From: Halobacillus litoralis
GTDB lineage: Bacteria > Bacillota > Bacilli > Bacillales > Halobacillaceae
Assembly: GCF_020524025.1 (NCBI RefSeq)
Contig: NZ_JAIVKN010000002.1
Location: 868,001-932,000, forward strand
Reading direction: 5' to 3'
Length of the DNA stretch: 64,000 nt
Shown: piece by piece, positions 17,059-25,809 of the stretch
Layout: each line of letters begins with the position of its first letter
Numbering within the stretch: the first letter of the stretch is position 1
Made by a program: the position numbers and the translations under genes
The notes under the pieces: model-generated
What the model saw: only the letters and a program-made list of their open reading frames with translations
The model's database searches: none
Told to the model about the DNA's origin: nothing

Positions 17059-18516
17059 ATGGAACGCTGTGCTTTAGTCTGGTTTAGAAACGATTTACGC
17101 GTACACGATCATAAGCCGTTACTCCGGGCCTTCCAAAGCGGCCGGCCTGTCATCGGCATTTATGTATTTGATCCTCATGATTACCGGGATCTTTCATATG
17201 GATTTAAGAAAACGGACCGCCACCGGGCTCAGTTTATCCGCGAGAGCATTCAAGATTTAAGGGATAACCTTTCAAGCTTAAACGTTCCCTTACTCATCAG
17301 ACACGGGAGCACCCCTGCTGAGCTTTCCAAAATCGCCGGAGAAATGAAAGTGGATGCCGTTTATATGCATGAGGAATTCGGCAGTGAAGAGCAGGCGGTC
17401 GAAAAGCGTGTCCGCGAACAGCTTGGGGATGTCCCCTTTTATATTGATCACGGTCATAATCTGTATCCTCCAGAGGACCTTCCGTTTGCGATGGAAGATG
17501 TGCCTGATACATTCTCACAATTCCGCAAAAGGATTGAAAAAAGGAGGCTCTCTGCTCCTGCAGCCTTATCTCCCCCGCCTGCTCTCGACGGGGCATCCGT
17601 ACCGCCTGCGTTAGAAGAAGGGCCTGTTCCGAGTCTCAAGGAGCTTGGCCTTGAAGAACTTGACCTTCCGCCCCGTTACCCGGGTGGATCAACGCATGCA
17701 AGAGAACGGCTGATTGAATACATTTTCACAAAAGACCGGTTAAAGGTTTATAAGGAAACGAGAAATGGCATGCTCCATGAGGATGACTCTTCCAAGTTTT
17801 CTCCCTATCTAGCCAATGGCTGTCTATCTCCTCGTATCGTCTATGAGCAGATTAAGAAATACGAGGAAACCTATGAGAAGAATAAGTCCACCTATATGCT
17901 GTATTTTGAACTGCTATGGAGGGATTACTTCCACCTCGTCCACCGCAGGTTTGGCGACCAAATCTTTTATTCGACCGGCATCAGCGGCACTCCCATTCCG
18001 TGGCATGAGAATGAGAAGCACCTGCAGGCATGGATGAATGGAGAAACCGGCTATCCGCTTGTTGATGCCGGTATGAGAGAGTTGAAGCAGACTGGCTTTT
18101 TATCGAATCGAGCGAGGCAGAACGTCGCAAGCTTCTTCACAAAAAACTTAGGTCTCGACTGGCGGATTGGTGCGGCCTGGTTTGAATCCCAGCTTGTCGA
18201 CTATGATGTCAGCAGCAACTATGGAAACTGGCTCTATATTGCTGGTGTAGGGAATGATGCCGTTCCGTTTCGTGCATTTAACGTAGAAAAACAATCCCAG
18301 GATTACGACCCGGATGGAGAGTACCTACGTTATTGGCTGCCTGAACTGCGTGACCTACCCGCCCCCTGGATTCATAGGCCGCGCGATATGGGCATGATTG
18401 AACAGGAACAATACGGCGTAGTCATCGGTGAGGACTATCCGCTTCCGATTGTTGATTTATACGAGTCCATGCAGGCAAGAAAAAAAGAGTTTGCAGATGC
18501 AGGGCGTACTTCATGA
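17059..18516 (+). CDS. DASH-type cryptochrome/photolyase
   Basis: Blue-light FAD enzyme that repairs cyclobutane pyrimidine dimers. 485 residues: an N-terminal alpha/beta antenna-binding domain (ALVWFRNDLRVHDHKPLLRA) and a C-terminal FAD domain (FSPYLANGCLSPR, YFELLWRDYFHLV, GYPLVDAGMRELKQTGFLSN, RARQNVASFFTKNLGLDWR, DYDVSSNYGNWLYIAGVGND). The last three motifs and the ELLWRDYF segment resemble the DASH subfamily more than class I CPD photolyases. DASH enzymes repair mainly single-stranded or looped DNA. RBS is AAAAGGAGG. The downstream minus-strand pair includes a possible UDG-fold protein, so this may be a small UV/base-repair neighbourhood. Confidence 0.92.
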   Translation: MERCALVWFRNDLRVHDHKPLLRAFQSGRPVIGIYVFDPHDYRDLSYGFKKTDRHRAQFIRESIQDLRDNLSSLNVPLLIRHGSTPAELSKIAGEMKVDAVYMHEEFGSEEQAVEKRVREQLGDVPFYIDHGHNLYPPEDLPFAMEDVPDTFSQFRKRIEKRRLSAPAALSPPPALDGASVPPALEEGPVPSLKELGLEELDLPPRYPGGSTHARERLIEYIFTKDRLKVYKETRNGMLHEDDSSKFSPYLANGCLSPRIVYEQIKKYEETYEKNKSTYMLYFELLWRDYFHLVHRRFGDQIFYSTGISGTPIPWHENEKHLQAWMNGETGYPLVDAGMRELKQTGFLSNRARQNVASFFTKNLGLDWRIGAAWFESQLVDYDVSSNYGNWLYIAGVGNDAVPFRAFNVEKQSQDYDPDGEYLRYWLPELRDLPAPWIHRPRDMGMIEQEQYGVVIGEDYPLPIVDLYESMQARKKEFADAGRTS

Positions 18517-18561
18517 AAAACCGGTACCTATTTTAAAAAGAAGGGTTGGTAGAGAAAAGCG

Positions 18562-19260
18562 TCAAGACGACTGTTTTTTCCGGCGGCGAATCACAAAAAG
18601 GATAGCAGCCACGCCCAGAACAGCAGCTATCGTCCATACGATATTTCGTATATTTGGCGCAGCCACCTCTACCATCATCTTCGTTTTTCCAGCCGGTTTA
18701 ATGTTCCACTGCAGAACATTTCCATCGACCTTGTCCGCATTATGGTTTTTAGGTGAAATCGGCAAGTCCAGCGTAAACGTAACATCCACCTTGTCTGATA
18801 CGAGCTGCTGCATGCCGCCTAACAGGCCGGACTGCTCAAGGTCAACTTCTGCATCCACTTTGTATGTATCGGTGAAAAAGCCTTCCTCCGTAGTTACATC
18901 GATAGGAATATCACTTAAAACAGCGTTCATCCCCGCTTCAGTGAGTCCGCCTGCTGCCGGCAGGGCGTCCATCTTCTGAATATCCTCAAATGATTTCTCT
19001 GCGATATAGCCGGCATACCCGTTTTCCGTGTAAGGTTTGACCACATATCCATTCTCTTGAAGACCGTCTTTAGCTGCCTCAATTAACCGCTCGCCACGCG
19101 ATCCAAAGGAATCCGCCGACTCCTCGTCCACGCCGATCTTCACGGTACTTTTCCCACTGCCATCTTTGTTCACGGTCAGTTTATAATCCCCCTGGACACA
19201 GGACGTCAGAATCCCCATGACAAACAGGCATACTACCAGCAAACCGATTTTATTCTTCAA
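18562..19260 (-). CDS. LppM-like (DUF3153-type) lipoprotein with C-terminal membrane anchor
   Basis: 232 residues. A lipoprotein signal ends at the lipobox ILTSC (Cys near residue 19), followed by DYKLTVNKDGSGKSTVKIGV, typical of the LppM/DUF3153 group. A beta-rich extracellular domain follows, then a C-terminal helix (IVWTIAAVLGVAAILFVI) with a basic RRRKKQSS tail inside. The start is TTG 19260: GGGAGG lies 7 bases upstream and the TTG overlaps the TGA stop of the preceding gene (TTGA), so translation is coupled. Function is unknown; a role at the cell surface is inferred. Confidence 0.8.
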   Translation of the reverse strand: MKNKIGLLVVCLFVMGILTSCVQGDYKLTVNKDGSGKSTVKIGVDEESADSFGSRGERLIEAAKDGLQENGYVVKPYTENGYAGYIAEKSFEDIQKMDALPAAGGLTEAGMNAVLSDIPIDVTTEEGFFTDTYKVDAEVDLEQSGLLGGMQQLVSDKVDVTFTLDLPISPKNHNADKVDGNVLQWNIKPAGKTKMMVEVAAPNIRNIVWTIAAVLGVAAILFVIRRRKKQSS

Positions 19261-20117
19261 TACGATTCCTCCCATTCTTTCCTTATTTGTTCCCCGAACC
19301 ACCTGATGACCTCACTTCTCCCATAATGTCCATGACTCGTCCCGTGACGGTCCTTTTTGCCGCCCAGGCCTAGAAATTGTTCGGAAGGTTTGAAATGAAG
19401 TCCGATGACCGGAATCGCGTGATCCGGTAACTGTCCGATTCTATAACGTGCAGAAGGATAGCCCTTCACATGTGTGATCTCGTTAAACCGGACCTTATGC
19501 GCATACTCAAATTGACGGACATGTTCCTTTCCTAAAAGAACAATAAGAGAGGGAGCAAGAAATAATAGCATCCCCTGCATCCATTCTTTAATAAAAGTCG
19601 AATACAGCAATGTCTCTTTGTCCGCGATCTGTCCCATGGACCTTCTTGTAGGCAGAGGAAAGTGATCAACGTGAACGATAGGAGAATAAGAAGGAAGGTC
19701 ATGAGAATAAAAAGAAGCTCCCATTCCGTTCATAAACCCTTCCAGTCTGCCTCCTTCCTTTTTCCCAAACCATCTTGTATACGTATTCCCGCCCTTAAAG
19801 TAGGACTGATAATAGTCGATGATCGCTTCCAGGTCACTGCTGCTTTCTTTAAGCTTCAAAAGCGTCTCGTAACTTTCACACGCAAAAGGGTGTTCTTTTC
19901 CATGGTGCTCTATATCATGGTCTATTGTCCGGTAGGCGTGAGAGGTAGGGTTTGTACCAATGGTGACGATGTTTCCTGTTTTTTTCTCCCCCAGCCAAAG
20001 GATAGGAGCAGCGCGGTCAATCAATTCCTTGACGAAGGTCGTTTCACTTAAAGCGATTTGATAATCGATGACGGCTGTTAAAAGCTCTTTTGCCTCTGCT
20101 GCCTCTTCAGGACTCAT
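19257..20117 (-). CDS. Hypothetical protein, possible uracil-DNA-glycosylase fold
   Basis: 286 residues, soluble, with no signal peptide. Two segments resemble UDG-superfamily motifs: GTNPTSHAY (compare motif 1 G-x-N-P) near residue 53, and VIGLHFKPSEQFLG late in the chain (compare the H-P-S motif). Between them lies a hydrophobic strand LFLAPSLIVLLGKE, where UDGs have the LLLLG strand. This is a pattern-level suggestion, not a family assignment. RBS is AGGAGGG 7 bases before ATG. It is coupled to the lipoprotein gene by a TTGA overlap and lies tail-to-tail with the photolyase gene. Confidence 0.6.
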   Translation of the reverse strand: MSPEEAAEAKELLTAVIDYQIALSETTFVKELIDRAAPILWLGEKKTGNIVTIGTNPTSHAYRTIDHDIEHHGKEHPFACESYETLLKLKESSSDLEAIIDYYQSYFKGGNTYTRWFGKKEGGRLEGFMNGMGASFYSHDLPSYSPIVHVDHFPLPTRRSMGQIADKETLLYSTFIKEWMQGMLLFLAPSLIVLLGKEHVRQFEYAHKVRFNEITHVKGYPSARYRIGQLPDHAIPVIGLHFKPSEQFLGLGGKKDRHGTSHGHYGRSEVIRWFGEQIRKEWEESY

Positions 20118-20318
20118 CCGAAGACCCTCCTCTCATAAAAGGATGAACATCACTATTTACCCTTCTTTAAAGGCCGGCAACCGCTCTTTCACCCCACCAC
20201 CTGCCTGTCCCAAAGAATGCCCGAGCGTAAAAGGACGTTCATAAAAAAGAAAATCCGCCACTTCTTTTTTCGCATGATTGAGAAATGGATGGAAACGATA
20301 GGTGTAGGAGGGATCGTC

Positions 20319-20666
20319 ATGAATGAGCAACCATTATCCATTGAAACGTTTGACCAGCTTCTTCAGCAGTGGAACGGCAGTGAAATAAAAATCACTAAAC
20401 ATGAACTTCAAGATGAAGACGTCATTACCATGCATTTAGAGCACATTACGTACGGGACAGATGAAACACGCTTAGATGAGTATATGCCTTTGCACGCTTT
20501 GTTTCTTCATGGAGAAGGTAGTACAGAAACAGACATGCAGCAAGTCGAACCGCTGCCGACGCCTTTTTACGAAATTCCGCTGCAGGATTCAACCCAATAC
20601 CTTTATGATCACTCGTCTTTCTCCCTTAAGACCGACCGCGCCACCTACACAATTGAGCGTGTCTAA
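20319..20666 (+). CDS. Hypothetical cytoplasmic protein
   Basis: 115 residues from ATG 20319, which has AGGAGGG 6 bases upstream; in-frame codons further upstream are less likely to be translated. Acidic and rich in His/Glu/Asp (HELQDEDVITMHLEHITYG, DETRLDEYMPLHALFLHGEG), with no signal or membrane helix. I do not recognise the family. A terminator follows. Confidence 0.65.
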   Translation: MNEQPLSIETFDQLLQQWNGSEIKITKHELQDEDVITMHLEHITYGTDETRLDEYMPLHALFLHGEGSTETDMQQVEPLPTPFYEIPLQDSTQYLYDHSSFSLKTDRATYTIERV

Positions 20667-20668
20667 TG

Positions 20669-20705
20669 GGAACAGGCCGTCTCCTGGTGGCCGTTCCTTT
20701 TTTTG
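20669..20705 (+). terminator. Terminator
   Basis: GGAAC-A-GGCC paired with GGCC-G-TTCC, then seven T, just after the hypothetical gene ending at 20666. Confidence 0.7.
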
Positions 20706-20710
20706 ATGCC

Positions 20711-20738
20711 AAAATAAAAACAGGGCATCCTCCCTGTT
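20711..20738 (-). terminator. Terminator for gene 20740-21108
   Basis: Stem AACAGGG / CCCTGTT with a 6-base loop, then T-rich sequence on the minus strand. Confidence 0.7.
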
Positions 20739-20739
20739 G

Positions 20740-21108
20740 TTAGAATTTATATCCGAACACCGCAGCATCCACCGCGTCCAGTCCCGATCCATGCTCAGCT
20801 TCTGCTTTAATCGTCAGCCCGACCCCTGGAACATCGTACGTTCTTGTAAACTGCTCTCCCGGTTCCACTGTAAACGTATCCAGCAACAAAAAGCTGACGC
20901 GGTTCACTTTCATAATTAATTTAAACGTCACAGCCCCTTCTGATACGACCCGGTTTCCTCCCGCTACACGAATCGTATAATATGGACTCACATCCATTCC
21001 TTCAGGAAAGGTTTTGGTCAGCTCCACGGACTCTCCCGCTTCAATCGTCTGCCCGCCAGGTTCAGTGATAAAAATAAGATTGTTTCCGCGAGAGATGGCA
21101 TACGACAT
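20740..21108 (-). CDS. Hypothetical protein, beta-rich
   Basis: 122 residues from ATG 21108 (MSYAISRGNN), 7 bases after GAGGGGG; three in-frame upstream Met codons lack ribosome sites. Alternating hydrophobic strands (YYTIRVAGG, VTFKLIMKV, VSFLLLDTFTV, GVGLTIKAEAEHG) suggest an all-beta fold. No signal peptide or membrane helix. I do not recognise the family. It has its own terminator. Confidence 0.6.
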   Translation of the reverse strand: MSYAISRGNNLIFITEPGGQTIEAGESVELTKTFPEGMDVSPYYTIRVAGGNRVVSEGAVTFKLIMKVNRVSFLLLDTFTVEPGEQFTRTYDVPGVGLTIKAEAEHGSGLDAVDAAVFGYKF

Positions 21109-21204
21109 CTTCATTCCCCCTCTTATCATGCTGCTATATTCTATGACTCCACCTTCCATTTAGGAAGAAGATTTGCCGCTTTTCTTTCTCCCGCCTAAAA
21201 AACC

Positions 21205-21241
21205 ATATAAAAAAAGCGAATGGACGCATCCATTCGCTTTT
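21205..21241 (-). terminator. Terminator of acyltransferase gene
   Basis: 13-bp stem AAAAGCGAATGGA / TCCATTCGCTTTT with a 4-base loop, downstream of the gene ending at 21250; on the minus strand it runs into TTTT. Confidence 0.88.
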
Positions 21242-21249
21242 ACTAGACA

Positions 21250-23241
21250 TTATGAGCTTGAAGCTTCTTTTTCCAACGCAGGAACCAAATGCTCTTTTAC
21301 AGCTGGTGCCAGTGTTCTGGAGTAGACCGTACTCAGATGGTGTTCATCACGATAGACGATGACATTGCCGATGACCGGCTTACATACATCTTCTCCGCAA
21401 AAGTAATCCGATAAATCGGCAAATGTTACATTGTCAGAGACTCCCTCAGCCGTCTCCCAAGGAACAACTTCTGATAAGGCTTCATCTCTAGGTACCGAAC
21501 ATTCTTCGAGTTGATCGCTTTCATCCACACAAAGCGGTGTATCGACTTCCATTCGCGGATTGTCACGAACAGCAAGGATTTCTGTGACCCCTTCAAGCTT
21601 CTCCCATTGTTTGATATACCCATCAGGGACGTCGGGCTGGCTATTGACCGTTGAGGTTGTAAAGATAAGGTCTGGAGGATCCTCCAGTAAGGCTGCCAGC
21701 ACTTCCTCATTCCATTCCATACACGATTCATTAAGGAGCCCGTCAAAATCATCATCAGAGAAACGGCACGCGTCTTTATTGTACACATCAATCTGCAGGT
21801 TCAAGTCATCGGATAGTTCCTTTAAGGCCGGGAACCAGTGCCCCGAATGAGAACCGCCCACAAGCGCGACCGTATAATCCGGATTTTCCGTCTCCCCTCT
21901 CGAACACACCTTCATTTCTGGTTCGCTCGTGTAAGAGAAACAATCATGGTTATCATAAAAGGCCGGCAGCTGTTCCTGAACCTGAATGGTGGATGGGAAC
22001 GGGTCTTTATCAGGAGCCGGTTCGACATTGTCTGAAATCGCACGCGCCCCCGGATAATCTTCCACCGTATACGCCTTACTCTGGTTACTCAAGAGATCCC
22101 AGGAAAGGTTGACGACAAGAACAGGGATCATAAACACCGTCAGAGCCGTAACAATTTTTTTCTTTGATGTTTTCACACTGAGACTCCGCACAGGGGTTTC
22201 GATAAAGTGAACCGATACATAAGCGAGGACACATGTAATCAAGATGATCGCAATCCCTGCCAGGGTAGAGATCGTATTGGTATCAAAGTAAGTGTAGTAA
22301 AAGATGAGCAGCGGCCAGTGCCACAAATAAAACCCATAAGAAATGCTTCCGAATTTCATCAGCGGTTTGGAGCCGAGGAATTTATCGACGCCAAAACGGC
22401 CGGTGTTCTCTGCTGAAATGATCACTAACATGACCCCGGTTGTCGGCAGAAGGGCCACATAACCAGGAAACACAGAGGAGACCGGTAAAACCATTCCCGT
22501 ACATACGATAATGGCCAGGCCAAGCCAGCCCATCACGATTGAAACCGGCTTTTTAAATGAAAGGTAAGGAATCAGAATCGCCAGCATCCCGCCGAGGCTG
22601 AATTCCCAGACTCTTGCAAAGGTATCAAAATAAGCCCAGGGCTGATTAACCGCCGTTTTATAAATGGAATAGGACAACGAAACGGTAAACATCAGTCCAA
22701 GGACACCTAACAACGTCTTACGGACGGGTGTCTTCAATACTTTTCTTGCTATGTAATACGCGAGGAAAATGACAAGCGGCCACGTGACATAAAACTGGCC
22801 CTGGATCGATAATGCCCAGAAATGCTGAAACGGACTTGCCTGATTGTTCTGGGCTAAGTAATCAACAGAACTGAAAGCCAGCTGCCAGTTTTGGAAGTAG
22901 AGGCTTGATGAGAAACCTTCCGCTATAATCTGTTTCCACTGCGCTTGCGGCATGATCCAGATGGAACCTACAAGAATAAATAAAATAACGGTAAACGCTA
23001 CCGGAAATAGTCTTCTCCCCAGTCCCAGCAGATACTCCTGAATATTTATTTTTCCCTCTCTCACCATTCTTGAAAGTAACGATGTGGTAATAAGGTAACC
23101 GGAAACGATGAAAAAGACATCCACCCCTCCTGAAACCGACCCAAGCCAGATGTGGTAAACCGCCACCAACAGCGCGGCAACAGCCCTTACTCCTTCGATT
23201 TCGGGACGAAACCTTTTTTCAGGTGCTCTTAAATCATTCAA
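21250..23241 (-). CDS. OatA-like acyltransferase (acyltransferase 3 + SGNH domain)
   Basis: Membrane O-acetyltransferase of 663 residues. The N-terminal acyltransferase-3 domain has about ten helices and begins RPEIEGVRAVAALLVAVYHIW with the conserved histidine. Residues from about 420 form an extracellular SGNH-type esterase/transferase domain: the nucleophile serine is in VALVGGSHSGHW and the D-x-x-H pair in YRDEHHLSTVYS. This fused layout is that of OatA/OafA enzymes, which acetylate peptidoglycan (lysozyme resistance) or surface polysaccharide. The start appears to be TTG at 23241 with GGGAG 9 bases upstream. It stands alone, but the next gene is a secreted murein hydrolase, which fits a cell-wall theme. 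Confidence 0.9.
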   Translation of the reverse strand: MNDLRAPEKRFRPEIEGVRAVAALLVAVYHIWLGSVSGGVDVFFIVSGYLITTSLLSRMVREGKINIQEYLLGLGRRLFPVAFTVILFILVGSIWIMPQAQWKQIIAEGFSSSLYFQNWQLAFSSVDYLAQNNQASPFQHFWALSIQGQFYVTWPLVIFLAYYIARKVLKTPVRKTLLGVLGLMFTVSLSYSIYKTAVNQPWAYFDTFARVWEFSLGGMLAILIPYLSFKKPVSIVMGWLGLAIIVCTGMVLPVSSVFPGYVALLPTTGVMLVIISAENTGRFGVDKFLGSKPLMKFGSISYGFYLWHWPLLIFYYTYFDTNTISTLAGIAIILITCVLAYVSVHFIETPVRSLSVKTSKKKIVTALTVFMIPVLVVNLSWDLLSNQSKAYTVEDYPGARAISDNVEPAPDKDPFPSTIQVQEQLPAFYDNHDCFSYTSEPEMKVCSRGETENPDYTVALVGGSHSGHWFPALKELSDDLNLQIDVYNKDACRFSDDDFDGLLNESCMEWNEEVLAALLEDPPDLIFTTSTVNSQPDVPDGYIKQWEKLEGVTEILAVRDNPRMEVDTPLCVDESDQLEECSVPRDEALSEVVPWETAEGVSDNVTFADLSDYFCGEDVCKPVIGNVIVYRDEHHLSTVYSRTLAPAVKEHLVPALEKEASSS

Positions 23242-23466
23242 TGATCAACACTCCCTTATGTAATTAAAATACAATCTATCCATACGGTGAACGTCCTAAG
23301 TTTGTAAGGACATTTCTCTCAATTGTTCTATAAATCGAACCTATGTCTTTAGGTTACCAGACCAATTCTAACATTTATTTACTAGAATCGTGCGATTATG
23401 ACGAGTTTTTTATAAGAAATTTACATTTTCTCCCTTCTTTTTTTGTCATTCTTTGAAATTCGACCA

Positions 23467-23499
23467 TAAAAAAAGAACCGAGGGGAATCCCTCAGTTCT
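23467..23499 (-). terminator. Terminator of CWB2/transglycosylase gene
   Basis: Stem AGAACCGAGGG / CCCTCAGTTCT (one G-U pair) followed on the minus strand by seven T. Confidence 0.85.
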
Positions 23500-23507
23500 C
23501 TGCCTTC

Positions 23508-25361
23508 TTATTGTTCAATCGTTTGAGCCAGCTCAGCCAATGGGTCGGCCACATTCACTACATCCGATCCACCAAGAAGAATAAAGTTATGAATCTCTCG
23601 TTCTGTAATGGTTTTTTCCATAGCGGCAGGAATGTTATCTTCCCTGACTAAAAGAAGAGGAGCATTTTTCTTCGCTGCCAGGACAGAGCCGGTCAGGGCA
23701 TCTGCATAGTTAAGGCCTGTCGCTACTAATGCCTGCTGACCGCCAAGATCAAACGTATCTATGATCTCAGAAGCGGTACTAAACCGGTTTTCTCCTGCAA
23801 TTCTCTCAACGTTTGCTGAAAGGCCGGAGACAACAGAATCATTGACAACATCATTTCCACCAATGACATAGATATCCGACTTTCCTTCTACTGCCTCTTT
23901 AGTGGAAGCAGGGATGGAAGATGTTCTTGAAAGTAGAATTGGAATGCCATTTCGAGCCGCATACGGAGCAACAGCCAATGCATCTGGGTAGTTGACCCCT
24001 GTAGCAATAATGGCTTCCCCAGTTTCAGACCCCAATTCGTCTGCAATCATCTGAGCCGTTTCATAACGGTCTTTTCCGCCGATCCGCTCAACTTCATCAA
24101 GATTCATCGTCTCCAGTTCCCGTTCAACCGCTTGACTTACGGCTGCGTCACTTCCAAGAATAATGACACGATCAGCTTGAAGTCGTTTGATTTCTTCTTT
24201 CGTTGCAGGCGTCAATTCTTTTGTGCGCGTCAGTAATACAGGTGCATCCTGTTGATAAGCTAAAGGCGCCCCTGCCAATGCATCAGGGAAGTTAAACGCC
24301 TGCGCTAAGACAACCGTATCGGCACCGTTCTGCCAACCTTTTTGTGATATATCGACTGCGGTTTCCACACGCGTTGCACCTTTTAACCGTTCTGTAACCG
24401 GCTGAAGGGCACCTGAAGCAACATAACCTTCTCTTCCATCGTCCAGAGTCACTTGATAACGAACCCAGTGACGTCCAGGTGACTGGTCAGATGTATCATA
24501 TAAAATCGTTGCATCCTTGATTTCAGCGACCTGACGTTGATCAAGCTTCTCGCCGCCCTGACCATTTTTCGTCGCTCTGAGCTTCGTTTCTTCTATCGTC
24601 AGCACTTTGTCTTCAGCGGTAAAGAGCTGTCTGGATGCTGTTAAAGGACCCGGTACTTCGTAATGCATCTTATTAAAAGTAATCGAAGCATCCTCATCAG
24701 AAGGATCATATACAAAGTCATCGTTTTCTAAAGGGAGGTCCTTCAACGATAATCCTCCATTAAATTCCTCTATGTAACTGAACACTTCCTCCTGGTAGGC
24801 ATCTTCGTTCACATTCCCGGAGTCTTTGACGATTGGACTATTGACTTCCAATACGCCGTTATACGCCATAATTGCGAAATACCAGTTCTCAATCGTATCC
24901 TTAGAATTGTCGTTCACCGTGGGAATGACACCACGGATCCCAAGGTCCCATTTATCATTCAGGATATCAAGGCCGACACTGATATTGTACTGGATATCGT
25001 TTTTCAATTTCTCTACATCATATCCGCCATCCGTCACTTGCATGATACCCACACCAACACCTTTGGGACCATCATCTTTTAAATTCGGTTCTGTTTGAGC
25101 ATCATCCACCCACTGCTGCCAGTTGGACTCAGCAAACGCTACAGCCTTTGCGACTTCTGGCGGGATGCCGCGTTCTAAAGCACTTTCCGTTAACATTTTG
25201 TTGATTTCACTACAGGTGACTTTTGCATCATCCGAGGCACATGGATAGTCATTACCTGCAAGGCTCACACCACTTTCAGCATCAACCGCAGCAAACGCCT
25301 GCTGGGGCAGGAAGCTAAAAACAAGAATGAGGGTAAATAGAAGACTCGTTATTTTTTTCAT
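23508..25361 (-). CDS. Secreted lytic transglycosylase-like protein with three CWB2 repeats
   Basis: 617 residues. The signal peptide ends at QQAFA|AV near residue 24. Residues about 35-195 resemble an SLT/lysozyme-like domain: AKAVAFAESNWQQW contains the likely catalytic Glu, then GVGVGIMQVTDGGYD and WYFAIMAYNGV. Residues about 225-325 look like a bacterial SH3-type domain. Residues about 326-617 are three cell-wall-binding type 2 repeats, each with an R-hydrophobic-x-G-x-x-R-x-x-T-A start (RLKGATRVETA, RIGGKDRYETA, RIAGENRFSTA) and a PDALAGAPLA-like segment. CWB2 repeats anchor proteins non-covalently to wall polymers, so this is probably an autolysin involved in wall turnover. RBS is GGAGGG. 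Confidence 0.9.
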   Translation of the reverse strand: MKKITSLLFTLILVFSFLPQQAFAAVDAESGVSLAGNDYPCASDDAKVTCSEINKMLTESALERGIPPEVAKAVAFAESNWQQWVDDAQTEPNLKDDGPKGVGVGIMQVTDGGYDVEKLKNDIQYNISVGLDILNDKWDLGIRGVIPTVNDNSKDTIENWYFAIMAYNGVLEVNSPIVKDSGNVNEDAYQEEVFSYIEEFNGGLSLKDLPLENDDFVYDPSDEDASITFNKMHYEVPGPLTASRQLFTAEDKVLTIEETKLRATKNGQGGEKLDQRQVAEIKDATILYDTSDQSPGRHWVRYQVTLDDGREGYVASGALQPVTERLKGATRVETAVDISQKGWQNGADTVVLAQAFNFPDALAGAPLAYQQDAPVLLTRTKELTPATKEEIKRLQADRVIILGSDAAVSQAVERELETMNLDEVERIGGKDRYETAQMIADELGSETGEAIIATGVNYPDALAVAPYAARNGIPILLSRTSSIPASTKEAVEGKSDIYVIGGNDVVNDSVVSGLSANVERIAGENRFSTASEIIDTFDLGGQQALVATGLNYADALTGSVLAAKKNAPLLLVREDNIPAAMEKTITEREIHNFILLGGSDVVNVADPLAELAQTIEQ

Positions 25362-25491
25362 CGTTTCCCTCCTGAATATAAATTCACATCTACCATACTA
25401 CCATTTCTGCTTATAAATGGAAGGAAAGTCCATTTATTTTACTAGATACTTCCTAATAAATGCTAGTTTTTCAAGCATAGACTGTTGGAAG
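25362..25491. other. Upstream region of transglycosylase gene
   Basis: AT-rich leader of the minus-strand gene at 23508-25361. No regulatory motif that I recognise. Confidence 0.4.
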
Positions 25492-25527
25492 AAACCAAAA
25501 AAAAGCCACCAGAAGTACCCGGCGGCT
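25492..25527 (-). terminator. Terminator, probably of the scr operon
   Basis: On the minus strand AGCCGCCGG pairs with CTGGTGGCT (G-U pairs included) and runs into seven T. The nearest upstream gene on that strand is the sucrose hydrolase gene, more than 280 bases away across repeat copy C and about 120 bases of non-coding DNA. Confidence 0.6.
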
Positions 25528-25648
25528 CTCTTTCACTTTATTTTAATACTCTTCTTAACGTTCATGTAAATCTTTCATCAGGTCGTCGTTTACACATGTC
25601 ACAGTTATCTAAAAGAATTAGATACGGGATTTCGATTGCCTTATTCGG

Positions 25649-25773
25649 TAAGGTCCGAAGTGGGGGCGGGGAGACTCCTGCGGGATGAGCGGGGTAGCTG
25701 AGACCCCGGAAGACGAAGTCTGAGGAGGCTCAGCACACGCCCGCGGAAAGCGACTCGCCCCCGAAGGACCTTA
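25649..25773. repeat. Dispersed imperfect-palindrome repeat, copy C
   Basis: The most complete copy. Outer inverted repeat is TAAGGTCC / GGACCTTA (25649-25656, 25766-25773), inner stem GGGGGCG / CGCCCCC, then GGAGACTCCTGCGGG, GGGGT / ACCCC, a hairpin AGAC-GAA-GTCT (25711-25721) and CCCGCGGAAAGCGACTC. Compared with copy A the hairpin changes AGGC/GCCT to AGAC/GTCT, preserving pairing. It lies between scrB and its likely terminator. Confidence 0.85.
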
Positions 25774-25809
25774 TTCTCGAACAAAAATATCGAAATTAGA
25801 AAAAACTAA

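Noticed and set aside
18428-18979. 183-codon plus-strand ORF over the photolyase end and the lipoprotein gene
   Set aside because: It spans two well-supported genes and has no family features; a shadow frame.
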